Source of the DNA: Armatimonadota bacterium
GTDB taxonomy: Bacteria; Armatimonadota; HRBIN16
NCBI GenBank assembly: GCA_026003195.1
Contig: BPGU01000002.1
Coordinates: 930,001 to 994,000 of the forward strand
Direction: 5' to 3'
Length of the DNA: 64,000 bases
Shown here one piece after another: positions 16,001-29,729 of the stretch. A model generated the notes under the pieces. It had not been told where the DNA came from and did not search any database. It saw nothing but the letters and a program-made list of their open reading frames with translations. Every line of letters begins with the position of its first letter. Position 1 is the first letter of the stretch. Both the position numbers and the translations under genes were made by a program.

Positions 16001-16945
16001 TCACAACCGGGCAGGAGCGGTGGGGGACATCGCGGCAGATTCGCGGACAGGAACCTCCTGCGAAGCGAGCGCCACCGCGGAGAGCAACACCAGCACAATC
16101 CATATCACGTCAGACAGCAGTAAATGCACCAGCTGCATCCACACAGGAGCTTTCAACACCACGTTGACCGCGCCAGCGGTGAGCTGCAGCACGAACAGCA
16201 TCAACAGCGCCATCACCAGGCGAGCGACCAGAGGCTGGGGGCGATGGTTCGATATCCAGATGCCCGCCGCCGAGAGATAGACCCCCGCGACGACGGAGAT
16301 CACCGGGTGAATGGGGCGGAGGGCAACCAGTGTGCGCACCAGAGGCGATTGCTCCGGCGAGATGCCGAGTCCCAGAGTCAGCGTATCTCCCAGCGCAATC
16401 ACCGCGCCTGTCATACCAGTGACCAGCAGCGCGAACAAACCTCCTGCCAAAATCTGCAAGAGCTTGCCCTGTCCGCGCAGGCGAAAAGGCGTACCTCCAG
16501 ATGCCCACCACGCCGTGAGAGCCAGCGCGGCTAACAACAGGAAGGTATTCGCAAGGTGCACCGGCATCGATATCGCCCGAGCCACAGAGGTGTTGTGGGC
16601 AACCCACTCGAAGAGCACCAGCCCCGCACCTACCAGTGCCTCCGTGACGATAAAAAACAGCGAGAGCGATGCTCCCAGCCGCACGATGTGCTTACGGGGA
16701 TAAGCGCGGAATGCCCAGACAAACATCGCCAGTACTGCCAGCAGAGCGATGCCGCTGGTGGCGCGATGAGTGAACTCGATGAGTGTCTCTACCGAGTGCG
16801 GGCGAGGTATCACTTCGCCGTTACAGGTAGGCCAGTGGCTACCGCATCCCGCACCGCTTCCCGTCGCCCGCACATACGCTCCCCACAGGATCACCAGCAC
16901 ATTGTATGCGAGCACGCCCCAGCAGAACTTCGCCAAGCGGTTCAT
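16001..16945 (-). CDS. ctaA: Heme A synthase, COX15/CtaA family
   Basis: A 314-residue integral membrane protein with eight predicted hydrophobic segments. Four conserved heme-ligand histidines are seen in EFTHRATSG, MPVHLANTF, IHPVISVV and LVHLLLSD. The first outer loop has the Cys pair of GAGCGSHWPTCNG, as in the Bacillus type CtaA, where it forms a disulfide. The enzyme oxidises the C8 methyl of heme O to give heme A for aa3-type cytochrome oxidases. No ctaB or oxidase gene is adjacent. ATG at 16945 has GGGAG 10 bases upstream, with a TATAAT box at 16977-16982. Convergent with URO-D paralog B. Confidence 0.93.
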   Translation of the reverse strand: MNRLAKFCWGVLAYNVLVILWGAYVRATGSGAGCGSHWPTCNGEVIPRPHSVETLIEFTHRATSGIALLAVLAMFVWAFRAYPRKHIVRLGASLSLFFIVTEALVGAGLVLFEWVAHNTSVARAISMPVHLANTFLLLAALALTAWWASGGTPFRLRGQGKLLQILAGGLFALLVTGMTGAVIALGDTLTLGLGISPEQSPLVRTLVALRPIHPVISVVAGVYLSAAGIWISNHRPQPLVARLVMALLMLFVLQLTAGAVNVVLKAPVWMQLVHLLLSDVIWIVLVLLSAVALASQEVPVRESAAMSPTAPARL

Positions 16946-16976
16946 CGGTATCGGCTCCCTTTGTGTGTCTACCCTG

Positions 16977-16982
16977 ATTATA
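16977..16982 (-). promoter_or_regulatory. -10 box of the ctaA promoter
   Basis: Minus-strand TATAAT lies 31 bases upstream of the ctaA start, in the 39-base gap between ctaA and the membrane glycosyltransferase-like gene. No clear -35 hexamer is seen upstream, where the other gene ends. Confidence 0.4.
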
Positions 16983-16984
16983 CC

Positions 16985-18850
16985 CTACCGTTCGGCTATC
17001 GCTATCGGGCGCGGGCGTATCTCGAACACCACCACCGACTTCTCGCGAAACCGCTCCACCAGCGCGCCGCGCGCTATCGCATCCGTCAGCAACCTGCGCC
17101 AGTGCTCGCTCTCCGCCCCCAACGGCACAAAAGCCAGATTCTGCAGCACCACATGGTAGCCCATGCGATGCAGGGTGCGTACCAGCATGTCGCCATCGGT
17201 AAAGGAGTTGTAGTCGATCAGGGTGTGATGCCCCGGATTGCCCCACAGGTAGCGTCTTTGCAGGTAGAAGCCGCGCGTTTCGTCATAGAGTATTACTCCC
17301 GCTTCACGAGGGGTGTTGCGATTGATCCAGTCGCACGCCTGCCACAAGCCCGGCAAGGCACGCTCCAGATACGCCGAATCGCCATCGCTCCACACGGTAA
17401 GCGACCTGCTCCACAGGGGCGATATGCCCACTGCGCACCACAACACTTGCAGCACAATCGCCACCTGCATGGCTCGCGCCGTCCATCTGCAATCCCTCTG
17501 CACCGCCAGCCAGCCGCACCAGAGCGACACCAGCGGAAAGATGGTCATCAGGTAGCGCACCTGCTGCATCAGCACGAACCAGAGCACCAGCGACACCAGT
17601 GAGAAGACCACCCACCACCGCCCAGCATCGGGTAAGCGTCGTACGAAAAGGAGCGGTATCAGCCCAGCCAGATACACAAAGCCCGGCGACCCCACAAAAG
17701 GCAGAGGGTCAAAGAAGCGGTTCCAGTAAAAGGTGAGATTGAACGGTGACATGAGCAGCTGGTAGGGTTCCCTGCCCATGCCGAACGCCAGCTGCGCCTC
17801 GCGGTAGATTCGGGCGTTCTCTGCCGTCCAGTTCCGCCCGCCGAATATCTCGTAGAAGTAGGGGTACACCGGGTTGCCGGTATACACGTATGTTTTGATG
17901 TACCAGGGTGCACCCACCAGTACCGCAACGCCCACGCACAAAGCGATCTCCGCAAAACGCACCGGACGCCGGCGCACCGCTTCCCAAACCAGCAGCACTG
18001 CCAGCAGTCCCACACTGCCCAGTGCGGTCATCTTCGTGCCCAGCGCGAGACCGCCCATCAGCCCCGCCAGCACCAGCCACTTGCGTCGGGGGGATGCATT
18101 TTGTTCTGCTGCGGCGTTCCACGCTGCCAGCAAACAGAGTAGCGTGTAGGCTGTGGTGGCGAGGTCAGCGTAGGCGACGGTGGATTCCCACAGCACCACC
18201 GGCACTGAAACCAGACTCAGTGACGCCCAGAAGCCGTTGAACCCAGCCCGACGCGCAAAGGCGAGCACTCCCGCCAGTGTGACCAGCAGGGTTGCCCAGT
18301 GGAACACCTTCGCTCCGCCTGCCCCCATCCCTGTGCCCAGCGCCCAGAGATACTGCATCTCGATCACAAACGGGAAGTTGGAATGGTGCATGAAAGGGAT
18401 ATAGCCGATGCGCCCCTCACGCAACCAGATGGCAGGCGCAGCTAAGTGGTAGGATAGCCCATCCCAGTCGGTAGCGGCGGGAGGCGAAGCCACCATGGGC
18501 AACACCAGCACTACCAGCAACGCCAGGGGAAGTGCGGTCCGCCAAGACGGGGGAGGCGTGCCCTCCTGCAGGTTGCGCGTGAGCCACCAGCTCGCTATTC
18601 CCGTTAGCAGAACGGACACGAACAGTGCCCACAACACTTCGGGACGTAACCACCCCAGTAGTCCAGCCGCAAGCACCAGATAGGATAGCGCACCCGTGCC
18701 CAGAGCCAGACCGAAGGCGAAACGCTCGCCTCTGTCACCGAACGGCAATCGCCAGAAACGACACCATTGCTCCCCCACCCAGGCGAGCAGGGCGAGTACG
18801 GGCAAAACCCATACCCACCCCAGGGGCTGATAGAGTGTTATCTCACCCAC
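16985..18850 (-). CDS. Polytopic membrane protein resembling GT-C fold glycosyltransferases (ArnT/PMT type)
   Basis: About 621 residues with some eleven to thirteen hydrophobic segments. The first outer loop carries PPAATDWDGLSYHLAAPAIW, with an acidic pair (Asp-Trp-Asp) placed as the catalytic aspartates of GT-C glycosyltransferases, followed by a loop HHSNFPFVIEMQYLWALG. The C-terminal 150 residues are soluble. GT-C enzymes move sugars from polyprenyl phosphates to lipids or proteins at the outer face of the membrane; donor and acceptor here are unknown. Start is taken as the GTG at 18850, with GGGGAG 8 bases upstream; the gene begins inside the last codons of the hydrolase gene (13-base overlap), suggesting translational coupling. 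Confidence 0.78.
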   Translation of the reverse strand: MGEITLYQPLGWVWVLPVLALLAWVGEQWCRFWRLPFGDRGERFAFGLALGTGALSYLVLAAGLLGWLRPEVLWALFVSVLLTGIASWWLTRNLQEGTPPPSWRTALPLALLVVLVLPMVASPPAATDWDGLSYHLAAPAIWLREGRIGYIPFMHHSNFPFVIEMQYLWALGTGMGAGGAKVFHWATLLVTLAGVLAFARRAGFNGFWASLSLVSVPVVLWESTVAYADLATTAYTLLCLLAAWNAAAEQNASPRRKWLVLAGLMGGLALGTKMTALGSVGLLAVLLVWEAVRRRPVRFAEIALCVGVAVLVGAPWYIKTYVYTGNPVYPYFYEIFGGRNWTAENARIYREAQLAFGMGREPYQLLMSPFNLTFYWNRFFDPLPFVGSPGFVYLAGLIPLLFVRRLPDAGRWWVVFSLVSLVLWFVLMQQVRYLMTIFPLVSLWCGWLAVQRDCRWTARAMQVAIVLQVLWCAVGISPLWSRSLTVWSDGDSAYLERALPGLWQACDWINRNTPREAGVILYDETRGFYLQRRYLWGNPGHHTLIDYNSFTDGDMLVRTLHRMGYHVVLQNLAFVPLGAESEHWRRLLTDAIARGALVERFREKSVVVFEIRPRPIAIAER

Positions 18851-20760
18851 TGCAGTATCTCCCCATCTGACGCAAGCATTGGTGATACGCTCAGCGTCGG
18901 GGCGAAGTCTTGTAGCGACGCTTTCCGTGCCTCCTCCACACCCAGGTGATGGATCAGCACTCTGGCGGGCAAAGCCAGCACCGCTGCCGTTGCCCAGTCG
19001 CCCAGTCTGCGGATGCCGGGTATCCACATGTTCTGCAGGAAGAAGCGGTTACTGCCGTCGCAACCGTTCAGGTCGGCGACTACAGCGTGCACCTTGCGGT
19101 CGCAGGACGCTGCCAGCAGCGCCCACCACCCTGCATTGCCAACGCCTATCAGAGATGTTTGCCTCACCCCACGCTGCGAGCGCAGTAGCGCAAGGGCAGT
19201 GAGCGTATCCTGCACCTGCCACTGTGCATCGGTGCGGTTAAAGGTCTCCGGGAAATTGCCTTGCAGCTCGCGCTTGCCGAAGCGTCGCAGGTGCTCGCCC
19301 GTGCCGAAGGCGTCCAGCGTCATCACCACCATGCCAGCTTCCAGCAGGCGGTGCAACAGGCTCTCCGAGCGTGTCCATGCCTCCGTGCCCTCCGGGTGGA
19401 GCAACAGCACTGCTTTGCCAGAAGCACGACCTGCAGGGCGGAACAGCGCGCCGAGCACTACCTCACCCGTTCCCTGACGTCGGAATGCGAGGCGACGATG
19501 AGGTAGAGGAGTTGCATACTCCCGGTCATCCAGCACTTCCACCCGCGAAGGCGACACCGCCTCTACAGCCAGCGTATGCATCCAGGCGTTGCCCAGCCAC
19601 CGACGGAAGGCGGGAACCTGTTGGGGCGTGCGCGGGAAGCGTTTGCGCAGTTGCTCCGCGTCTCGTTGACGCAGAGATTCCAGCACCGCGTCACCCTTCT
19701 GGTATCCTGCAGGCAGCACCCCATCGGGAAAGACGCGCACTTTCTCCGGGGGGTCTACCCTGAAGGGCGGCTCGTGCTCGGGCGCGTGAACGCCCAGCCA
19801 CTTTCCGAAAAAGGCGTATACTGACTCTCGGCTGGCGCGGTTATAGTTGTGGTCTGCCTCGTAGCGCACAGCGGAGACGCGCGACTCTGCCCCCAGCAGG
19901 GCATAGATCGCTCTGGCAGCAGGATATTCCTCCTCCATCGTGTTTTTCGTCCAGTCACCGGTCGCGGCAACCAGCAACAGAGGGCGCGGCGCGGCAAGCG
20001 CGGCGATTTCCACGTTATTCGTATCCAGACGCAAACCGGGCGCGTTTTCGCAGAAGCACCCTCCCTGATAGTGCGCAGAGACCATGCACACCGGCGCGGC
20101 GGCAGTCACACGGGGTTCTACCGCTGTGAGCAGAAAGGTCTGCGTGCCTCCCCCCGAAGAGCCGGTGCAGCCGATACGGCGCGTGTCCACCTCCTTCAGG
20201 GTGTGAAGCAGATCCATCGCCCGCAGGCTGTTCCATAACTGCAGACGCAACAGATGAATTCCCCACAGCTCCCATTCTTTGGAAAGACGCTGGTGGGGCA
20301 GTTGCAGGCTATCGTTGTAGCCTACCATATCATAGCTCAAGGCGATATAGCCCTGCTTTGCCAGATTGACGCACAAGCCCGCATACGAGGTGGCGCTGTT
20401 GTCGTTGGGATTATCTTCTAACCTGCCAGAACGAGCGTGGCCGTGCGGACACAGCACCGCCGGAAACGGTGGTTTCTTGCCCACGGGACGGTACAGGTTC
20501 CCTGTACACAGGAAACCGGGGAAGCTTTCAAAGTACACCTTCTCCACGCTGTAGTCTTCGTGCTCGATGCGCCCGAAGAAACGCGCTTTCAGAGGCGCAC
20601 GCGGTGGGAGTGGCAGTAGCCCCGCGCTGTTCAAAATGTGCTCCCGCAACCACCTCGCCCGCGCCTCCCACTGCTGGCGAGAGGAATAGGCAGGCGTCGG
20701 CAGGTGCATCTCCCCATGCCGAACGTTCACAACGCGCTCGTCGCGAGAAGGAATATCCAT
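18838..20760 (-). CDS. Tandem alpha/beta hydrolase, acetyl xylan esterase-like
   Basis: A 640-residue protein with two alpha/beta-hydrolase domains. Domain 1 (about 80-330) has the nucleophile elbow GCTGSSGGGTQTFL near residue 215 and a late His in YEADHNYNRASRES, as in the AXE1/dienelactone hydrolase group, with FPAVLCPHGHARSG as the oxyanion region. Domain 2 (about 420-620) has the fold pattern KAVLLLHPEGTEAW and DAFGTGE, but its elbow reads IGVGNAGWWAL, with Asn where the Ser nucleophile should be. Domain 2 is therefore probably not catalytic. No signal peptide is visible. Family members deacetylate xylan or related sugars; the exact substrate is unknown. ATG at 20760 follows GGAGGACGTGAT. 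The next gene overlaps by 13 bases. Confidence 0.82.
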   Translation of the reverse strand: MDIPSRDERVVNVRHGEMHLPTPAYSSRQQWEARARWLREHILNSAGLLPLPPRAPLKARFFGRIEHEDYSVEKVYFESFPGFLCTGNLYRPVGKKPPFPAVLCPHGHARSGRLEDNPNDNSATSYAGLCVNLAKQGYIALSYDMVGYNDSLQLPHQRLSKEWELWGIHLLRLQLWNSLRAMDLLHTLKEVDTRRIGCTGSSGGGTQTFLLTAVEPRVTAAAPVCMVSAHYQGGCFCENAPGLRLDTNNVEIAALAAPRPLLLVAATGDWTKNTMEEEYPAARAIYALLGAESRVSAVRYEADHNYNRASRESVYAFFGKWLGVHAPEHEPPFRVDPPEKVRVFPDGVLPAGYQKGDAVLESLRQRDAEQLRKRFPRTPQQVPAFRRWLGNAWMHTLAVEAVSPSRVEVLDDREYATPLPHRRLAFRRQGTGEVVLGALFRPAGRASGKAVLLLHPEGTEAWTRSESLLHRLLEAGMVVMTLDAFGTGEHLRRFGKRELQGNFPETFNRTDAQWQVQDTLTALALLRSQRGVRQTSLIGVGNAGWWALLAASCDRKVHAVVADLNGCDGSNRFFLQNMWIPGIRRLGDWATAAVLALPARVLIHHLGVEEARKASLQDFAPTLSVSPMLASDGEILQWVR

Positions 20761-20856
20761 ATCACGTCCTCCGAGCTCCAGAATTGCTCTCTTTCACTCT
20801 ACGCCAGTACTTGTATGGTTCCTGCTTTCTCTTCAAGGGGTACATGTGCCGATGTG

Positions 20857-20865
20857 TGGTAGAAT
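20857..20865 (+). promoter_or_regulatory. Extended -10 box ahead of the DUF6599-like gene
   Basis: TGGTAGAAT matches TGn plus a TAGAAT hexamer, about 107 bases before the GTG at 20972. No good -35 is seen. The transcript would carry a leader of roughly 100 bases that contains several purine runs but no recognised riboswitch. The rest of the 211-base gap is featureless. Confidence 0.35.
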
Positions 20866-20971
20866 GAAGGTTAAGGAGTGGGAACGCCCCAAGACTGAGA
20901 TCCTGGAGGATGGATAGGGGGGAGAGTCTGCCTGTGCGAATGATCGTTTTGCGAGAACAGGGAGGTGTACG

Positions 20972-21490
20972 GTGCGAAAACTGTATCACTGCATTCCAGT
21001 CGTTCTGACGCTGCTTTTTGCCTCTCTGGCAGGGGCGCAGGGTGAGAATAGCCCCTGTGCGAAACTACTGCCGGGGGGCGAGCTGAAAAACTGGAAAGAG
21101 GTCAGCGGTTCCTATCTCTACGGTAAGGGCGAAGGCTTAACCAGCATCTACGATGGGGGGTATCAGCTCTACCTGAAAAACGGTGTGCTGGAGGCGGCGC
21201 AAAAGCTCTACCAGCGCGGCGACCTGTACGTTACGGTGACCACGCACACCATGAAGGATGCAGTCGCCGCGCGCCGGTTTGTGGAACACTGGCGCAACAC
21301 ACACCGCAAGCAAAAGCCTCAACCACTGAAGCTTACCGGAGCGGGTTTCTGGATACAGGCGGATGGTGCCACCACCCTCTACTGGGCGAGAGGGCGGTTT
21401 TTCGTCACGGTGATGGTGACACGCGACGACCGCCCGGCTCTGGAGGCGGGGTTGGAGGTCTTGCGGGCGGTCGCGGGCAAGGTGAAGTAG
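20972..21490 (+). CDS. Exported DUF6599-like protein
   Basis: A 172-residue protein with a clear signal peptide (RKLYHCIPVVLTLLFASLAGA, cleaved before QGENSPC). The mature part begins LLPGGELKNWKEVSGSYLYG, then IYDGGYQLYLKNGVLEAAQK and LYVTVTTHTMKDAVAARRF. This order resembles DUF6599 proteins, where a W residue, an IDGGAELYLEYGF-like stretch and a beta strand with acidic helix follow each other. Function is unknown. GTG start at 20972 follows GGGAGGTGTAC. The gene is alone on its strand and ends in a strong stem-loop shared with the convergent pseudopilin gene. Family call is moderate. Confidence 0.75.
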   Translation: MRKLYHCIPVVLTLLFASLAGAQGENSPCAKLLPGGELKNWKEVSGSYLYGKGEGLTSIYDGGYQLYLKNGVLEAAQKLYQRGDLYVTVTTHTMKDAVAARRFVEHWRNTHRKQKPQPLKLTGAGFWIQADGATTLYWARGRFFVTVMVTRDDRPALEAGLEVLRAVAGKVK

Positions 21491-21513
21491 GGAGCACGGC
21501 AGACCGTGCTCCC
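21490..21513. terminator. Bidirectional stem-loop between convergent genes
   Basis: GGGAGCACGG, loop CAGA, CCGTGCTCCC: a perfect 10-bp stem with a tetraloop. It begins at the stop codon of the exported DUF6599-like gene and precedes the end of the pseudopilin gene. The T tract is poor (GGACTTTCTG). Confidence 0.7.
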
Positions 21514-21527
21514 GGACTTTCTGCGGG

Positions 21528-22301
21528 TTATGTGTCGGGCGTGCCGCCCGGGATACCCGACAGGTCGCAAGGCAGAGTGTAGGTAGGCACGAGACCCGAC
21601 GAGCTGGGAGAGGTGCCGGGAATCTGTCCCTTGCGCGGGTAGTATTTGGCGTGCCCATCTACGAAGTTCACGTTGAAACCGTCGGAATGGCGTGGATGTC
21701 CGGGGAAATTGCTCCACTCGAACGGACCGCTCGGCAGACGACACGACGGGTCCACCTGAGGACCGGTCACGGCGACGTAGGTGCTGTCGTAGAACATCGT
21801 GGTGTTTGCTGGCTCGCCTACGGCTCCTAAACTGACCACGGGGTCATTCTCAAACAGTCCCGGAGGCAACGCCGGGTCCTGGAACAACGCGAAGTTGTAG
21901 GCGTAAGAGCCGTACCGGAAATTGCCGCCGATACGTAGCCCCAGCGGTTGCAGCAGGGCTTGAAAGTCGATACCAGGTCGTTGGGACGGACACACGATAA
22001 TTTCTACGTTCTTCATGTAGGGCATGGTCGCATCGAAAACGGTGAACACACGGTCGCCACTACCTGGTATCAGGATACGGTTGTCCAGGCTGTATACGCT
22101 CTGCGGGAAGGTTTCGTCGTAATCCTGCACGTATGCCAGTGTTGCCAGCGCAAACTGGCGCAGGTTGCTCAGGCAGGAAGCAGAGCGCGCCTTTTCTCGC
22201 GCCTGGGAAAAGACAGGGAACAGAATCGCTGCCAGGATTGCAATAATCGCAATCACGACGAGCAGCTCGATGAGTGTGAAAGCCCTTCGGATAGTGGACA
22301 T
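21528..22301 (-). CDS. DUF1559 pseudopilin
   Basis: A 257-residue type II pseudopilin-like protein. After a short basic leader (MSTIRRA) comes the class III signal sequence [20 protein letters not shown], with the prepilin peptidase site before Phe and Glu at +5. [21 protein letters not shown] follows, typical for DUF1559 proteins, and the C-terminus has [13 protein letters not shown], matching the conserved VDGHAK motif. ATG at 22301 has AAGGAGGGG 5 bases upstream; starts further up add an unlikely 20-residue leader. Such proteins are abundant in Planctomycetes and Armatimonadota, are processed like pilins, and their roles are largely unknown. It has its own promoter at 22333-22361. Confidence 0.92.
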   Translation of the reverse strand: MSTIRRAFTLIELLVVIAIIAILAAILFPVFSQAREKARSASCLSNLRQFALATLAYVQDYDETFPQSVYSLDNRILIPGSGDRVFTVFDATMPYMKNVEIIVCPSQRPGIDFQALLQPLGLRIGGNFRYGSYAYNFALFQDPALPPGLFENDPVVSLGAVGEPANTTMFYDSTYVAVTGPQVDPSCRLPSGPFEWSNFPGHPRHSDGFNVNFVDGHAKYYPRKGQIPGTSPSSSGLVPTYTLPCDLSGIPGGTPDT

Positions 22302-22332
22302 GGTGCCCCTCCTTATCAGAGTTTCCTCTCCT

Positions 22333-22361
22333 ATTCTAAACGTTTGCACGAACAAATACAA
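22333..22361 (-). promoter_or_regulatory. Promoter of the DUF1559 gene with AAACGTTT palindrome
   Basis: Minus strand: TTGTAT (22361-22356), 17 bases, TAGAAT (22338-22333). The palindrome AAACGTTT directly abuts and overlaps the -10 box by one base, and AAGCGCTT overlaps the -35 side. The recG promoter in the same gap carries AAACGTTT at the same place relative to its -10, which suggests a shared operator. Confidence 0.6.
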
Positions 22362-22398
22362 GCGCTTTCCATTAAGATTTTGTGAAATGCTCCCTCGC

Positions 22399-22428
22399 TT
22401 GACAAACCTCCTCTGAAACGTTTACAAT
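22399..22428 (+). promoter_or_regulatory. Strong sigma-70 promoter of recG
   Basis: TTGACA (22399-22404), 18 bases, TACAAT (22423-22428). AAACGTTT lies immediately before and into the -10 box. The predicted start point near 22435 gives a short leader to the ATG at 22469. Confidence 0.7.
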
Positions 22429-22468
22429 CTATCCCTGCAGGGTGAGACGCTTGCAGGAATGGGGAAGC

Positions 22469-25654
<3,186 letters not shown>

Positions 25655-25674
25655 ACGGCGGTTTGTGCGAACAA

Positions 25675-25704
25675 AACATCCCGCCGGAGAACCGGCGGGA
25701 TGTT
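25675..25704. terminator. Bidirectional terminator between the coaD operon and clpC
   Basis: AACATCCCGCCGG, loop AGAA, CCGGCGGGATGTT: a perfect 13-bp stem with a tetraloop. On the plus strand it is followed by TCGCTTTGTGTTT and on the minus strand by TTGTTCGCAC. Placed between convergent genes. Confidence 0.85.
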
Positions 25705-25714
25705 CGCTTTGTGT

Positions 25715-28201
<2,487 letters not shown>

Positions 28202-28303
28202 GGGACCTCCTTGATCGGCAGCGGCGGTGCTTGCGGATGGTTTTTCCCTTCGACAGCGCCTGCAAAGCCGACCTTACTCCACAAAAGGTTCTTCTGTCTA
28301 TTA

Positions 28304-28320
28304 GGTTACCCGTTTTGACC
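28304..28320 (-). promoter_or_regulatory. Weak CtsR-like direct repeat upstream of clpC
   Basis: Minus strand GGTCAAA, three bases (ACG), GGTAACC. The CtsR operator of Firmicutes is a direct repeat of the heptamer GGTCAAA with a 3-base spacing; the first half matches perfectly, the second only in GGT and one further A. It lies 103 bases before the clpC start in the 151-base gap. No ctsR gene is in the window. Confidence 0.25.
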
Positions 28321-28352
28321 CTGCAGATGCAAGCACATGGACGAAGGGTGAA

Positions 28353-29729
28353 CTATCCGTTGCGCACTTGCCGCACCAGTGTTCGCATCCTGATGGCACG
28401 CCATTCGGCGTCGTCGTGCTGCCCTTCCCAGCGTATGGCCATCATCATCTCCTTCCAGACCTCAGGGGTCAAACGTCCCCAGCCCGCCATCGCGGCAAGG
28501 CTCACGACCGACAGCATCTGCAAGGCATCTGCGGCTCTCAAGGTGCGTTCCTTTGCAAGATTATGATACACCTGTTCTGCCTCTTCGTGCAACTGTCGCG
28601 TCTGAGAAGGCAACCATTGCTCTCGCGCACGCTGTTCCGCCTGGGCAATAAACTGCGCGGTGCCCGCTACCTGTGCAGCGAGGGTCGCCTCGTCGATACC
28701 GATACTATGTGTGTTGGACACCTGAAACAGCGCGCCGGCAGGTGTTCCCTCACCGTACGGTCCACGGATGGTGCCTCCCAGCTCTGCGGCTGCTTGCCAC
28801 ACGGTGTGTAACTGTCCCATTCGCTCCAGAGCAGGTGTGTACATCATCACCGAGACACGCAGCCCCCACCCGATGTTGAGAATGGAAGCGGTCAACCACC
28901 CGTAATTGTCGGAGAAAGCCAGTTCTTCTTGCAGTGCCAGTGCATCCAGGGCAGCGCGCGCCAGCACGATACTCTCGCGTACTTGCAACCCAGGCAGGAT
29001 AGCCTGTACCCGCAGGTGGTCCTCCTCGTTCACCAGCACGCTGACAGCGCGCGCTTCGTCCACGATCAACGCACCGAGGGGATTATCACGCAGCAGAGGG
29101 CTGGCGAGGCGCAGGTCTATCCACCGCTGTCTTTCCGAGGGCTTCATGCGGTGTGTCGGCAGGATGGCGAAATGCCAGGAGCTAAGGCGCGCTGCCCGAT
29201 CCACACGGTACCGTACCTGTTCCAGATCCGCACTATCGGCACACCAGGGAAAACGCGCCCAGGCGAAGTTGCGGGCATAGCGGGCACGGCTGCTGAGAAT
29301 CACCTGCTGAGGCTGCAGGGGATGGAGCCAGAAAGCATCCGGCTGCGTACTCGCTTGCCGTACCGTCGGAGGCTGCACGATCTCCGGCAGGAGGTCTCCT
29401 TCGTGGCGGGTCGGCAGCGACCACTGCTTCAGCCATTGTTCCACCGCTTGCGGAAAGTGCCGGTAGCAATCGACGCAGCCCGCCACTCCTTGCTCGGCGA
29501 GCATGCCGATCTCCGTCGCGCAGTGAGGACAGGCGATCTTTTCCGAAAGTGGCTGTGCTGCCGCTTGCAGTAGCGCAGAATACACCGGAGCCTCTTCGGG
29601 GACGAGCCTCGCCAGATATCGGCGGGCGCATGGCGCACACAACAGTCGGCGGTGGCTGTCGGCATGCACCCGCCACTGCGCGGCAAATCGCCCACAAACC
29701 TCGCACCGTTGCTCAGACAGGCGTGCCAC
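28353..29729 (-). CDS. mcsB: McsA-McsB fusion: zinc-finger activator joined to protein arginine kinase domain
   Basis: A 458-residue protein. The first 90 residues carry four CxxC pairs (9/12, 31/34, 67/70, 85/88) as in the zinc-finger protein McsA. From about residue 140 the phosphagen-kinase fold of McsB follows: VILSSRARYARNF (143-155), VNEEDHLR (233-240), GTIRGPYGEGTPAGALFQVS (319-338). McsB phosphorylates arginines on proteins to mark them for ClpC-ClpP, and McsA activates it. In other bacteria they are separate genes. The segment that normally reads ACPTNxGTG is here ASILNIGWG (281-289), so the conserved Cys is gone. It lies between ilvE, which it overlaps by 17 bases at its GTG start, and clpC. 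No ctsR gene is seen. Confidence 0.85.
   Translation of the reverse strand: MARLSEQRCEVCGRFAAQWRVHADSHRRLLCAPCARRYLARLVPEEAPVYSALLQAAAQPLSEKIACPHCATEIGMLAEQGVAGCVDCYRHFPQAVEQWLKQWSLPTRHEGDLLPEIVQPPTVRQASTQPDAFWLHPLQPQQVILSSRARYARNFAWARFPWCADSADLEQVRYRVDRAARLSSWHFAILPTHRMKPSERQRWIDLRLASPLLRDNPLGALIVDEARAVSVLVNEEDHLRVQAILPGLQVRESIVLARAALDALALQEELAFSDNYGWLTASILNIGWGLRVSVMMYTPALERMGQLHTVWQAAAELGGTIRGPYGEGTPAGALFQVSNTHSIGIDEATLAAQVAGTAQFIAQAEQRAREQWLPSQTRQLHEEAEQVYHNLAKERTLRAADALQMLSVVSLAAMAGWGRLTPEVWKEMMMAIRWEGQHDDAEWRAIRMRTLVRQVRNG

Noticed and set aside
14013-16103. Very long minus-strand open frame opposite fabF and URO-D paralog B
   Set aside because: The sequence is His/Val/Arg rich, without domain or start signals, as expected from the complementary strand of high-GC codons.
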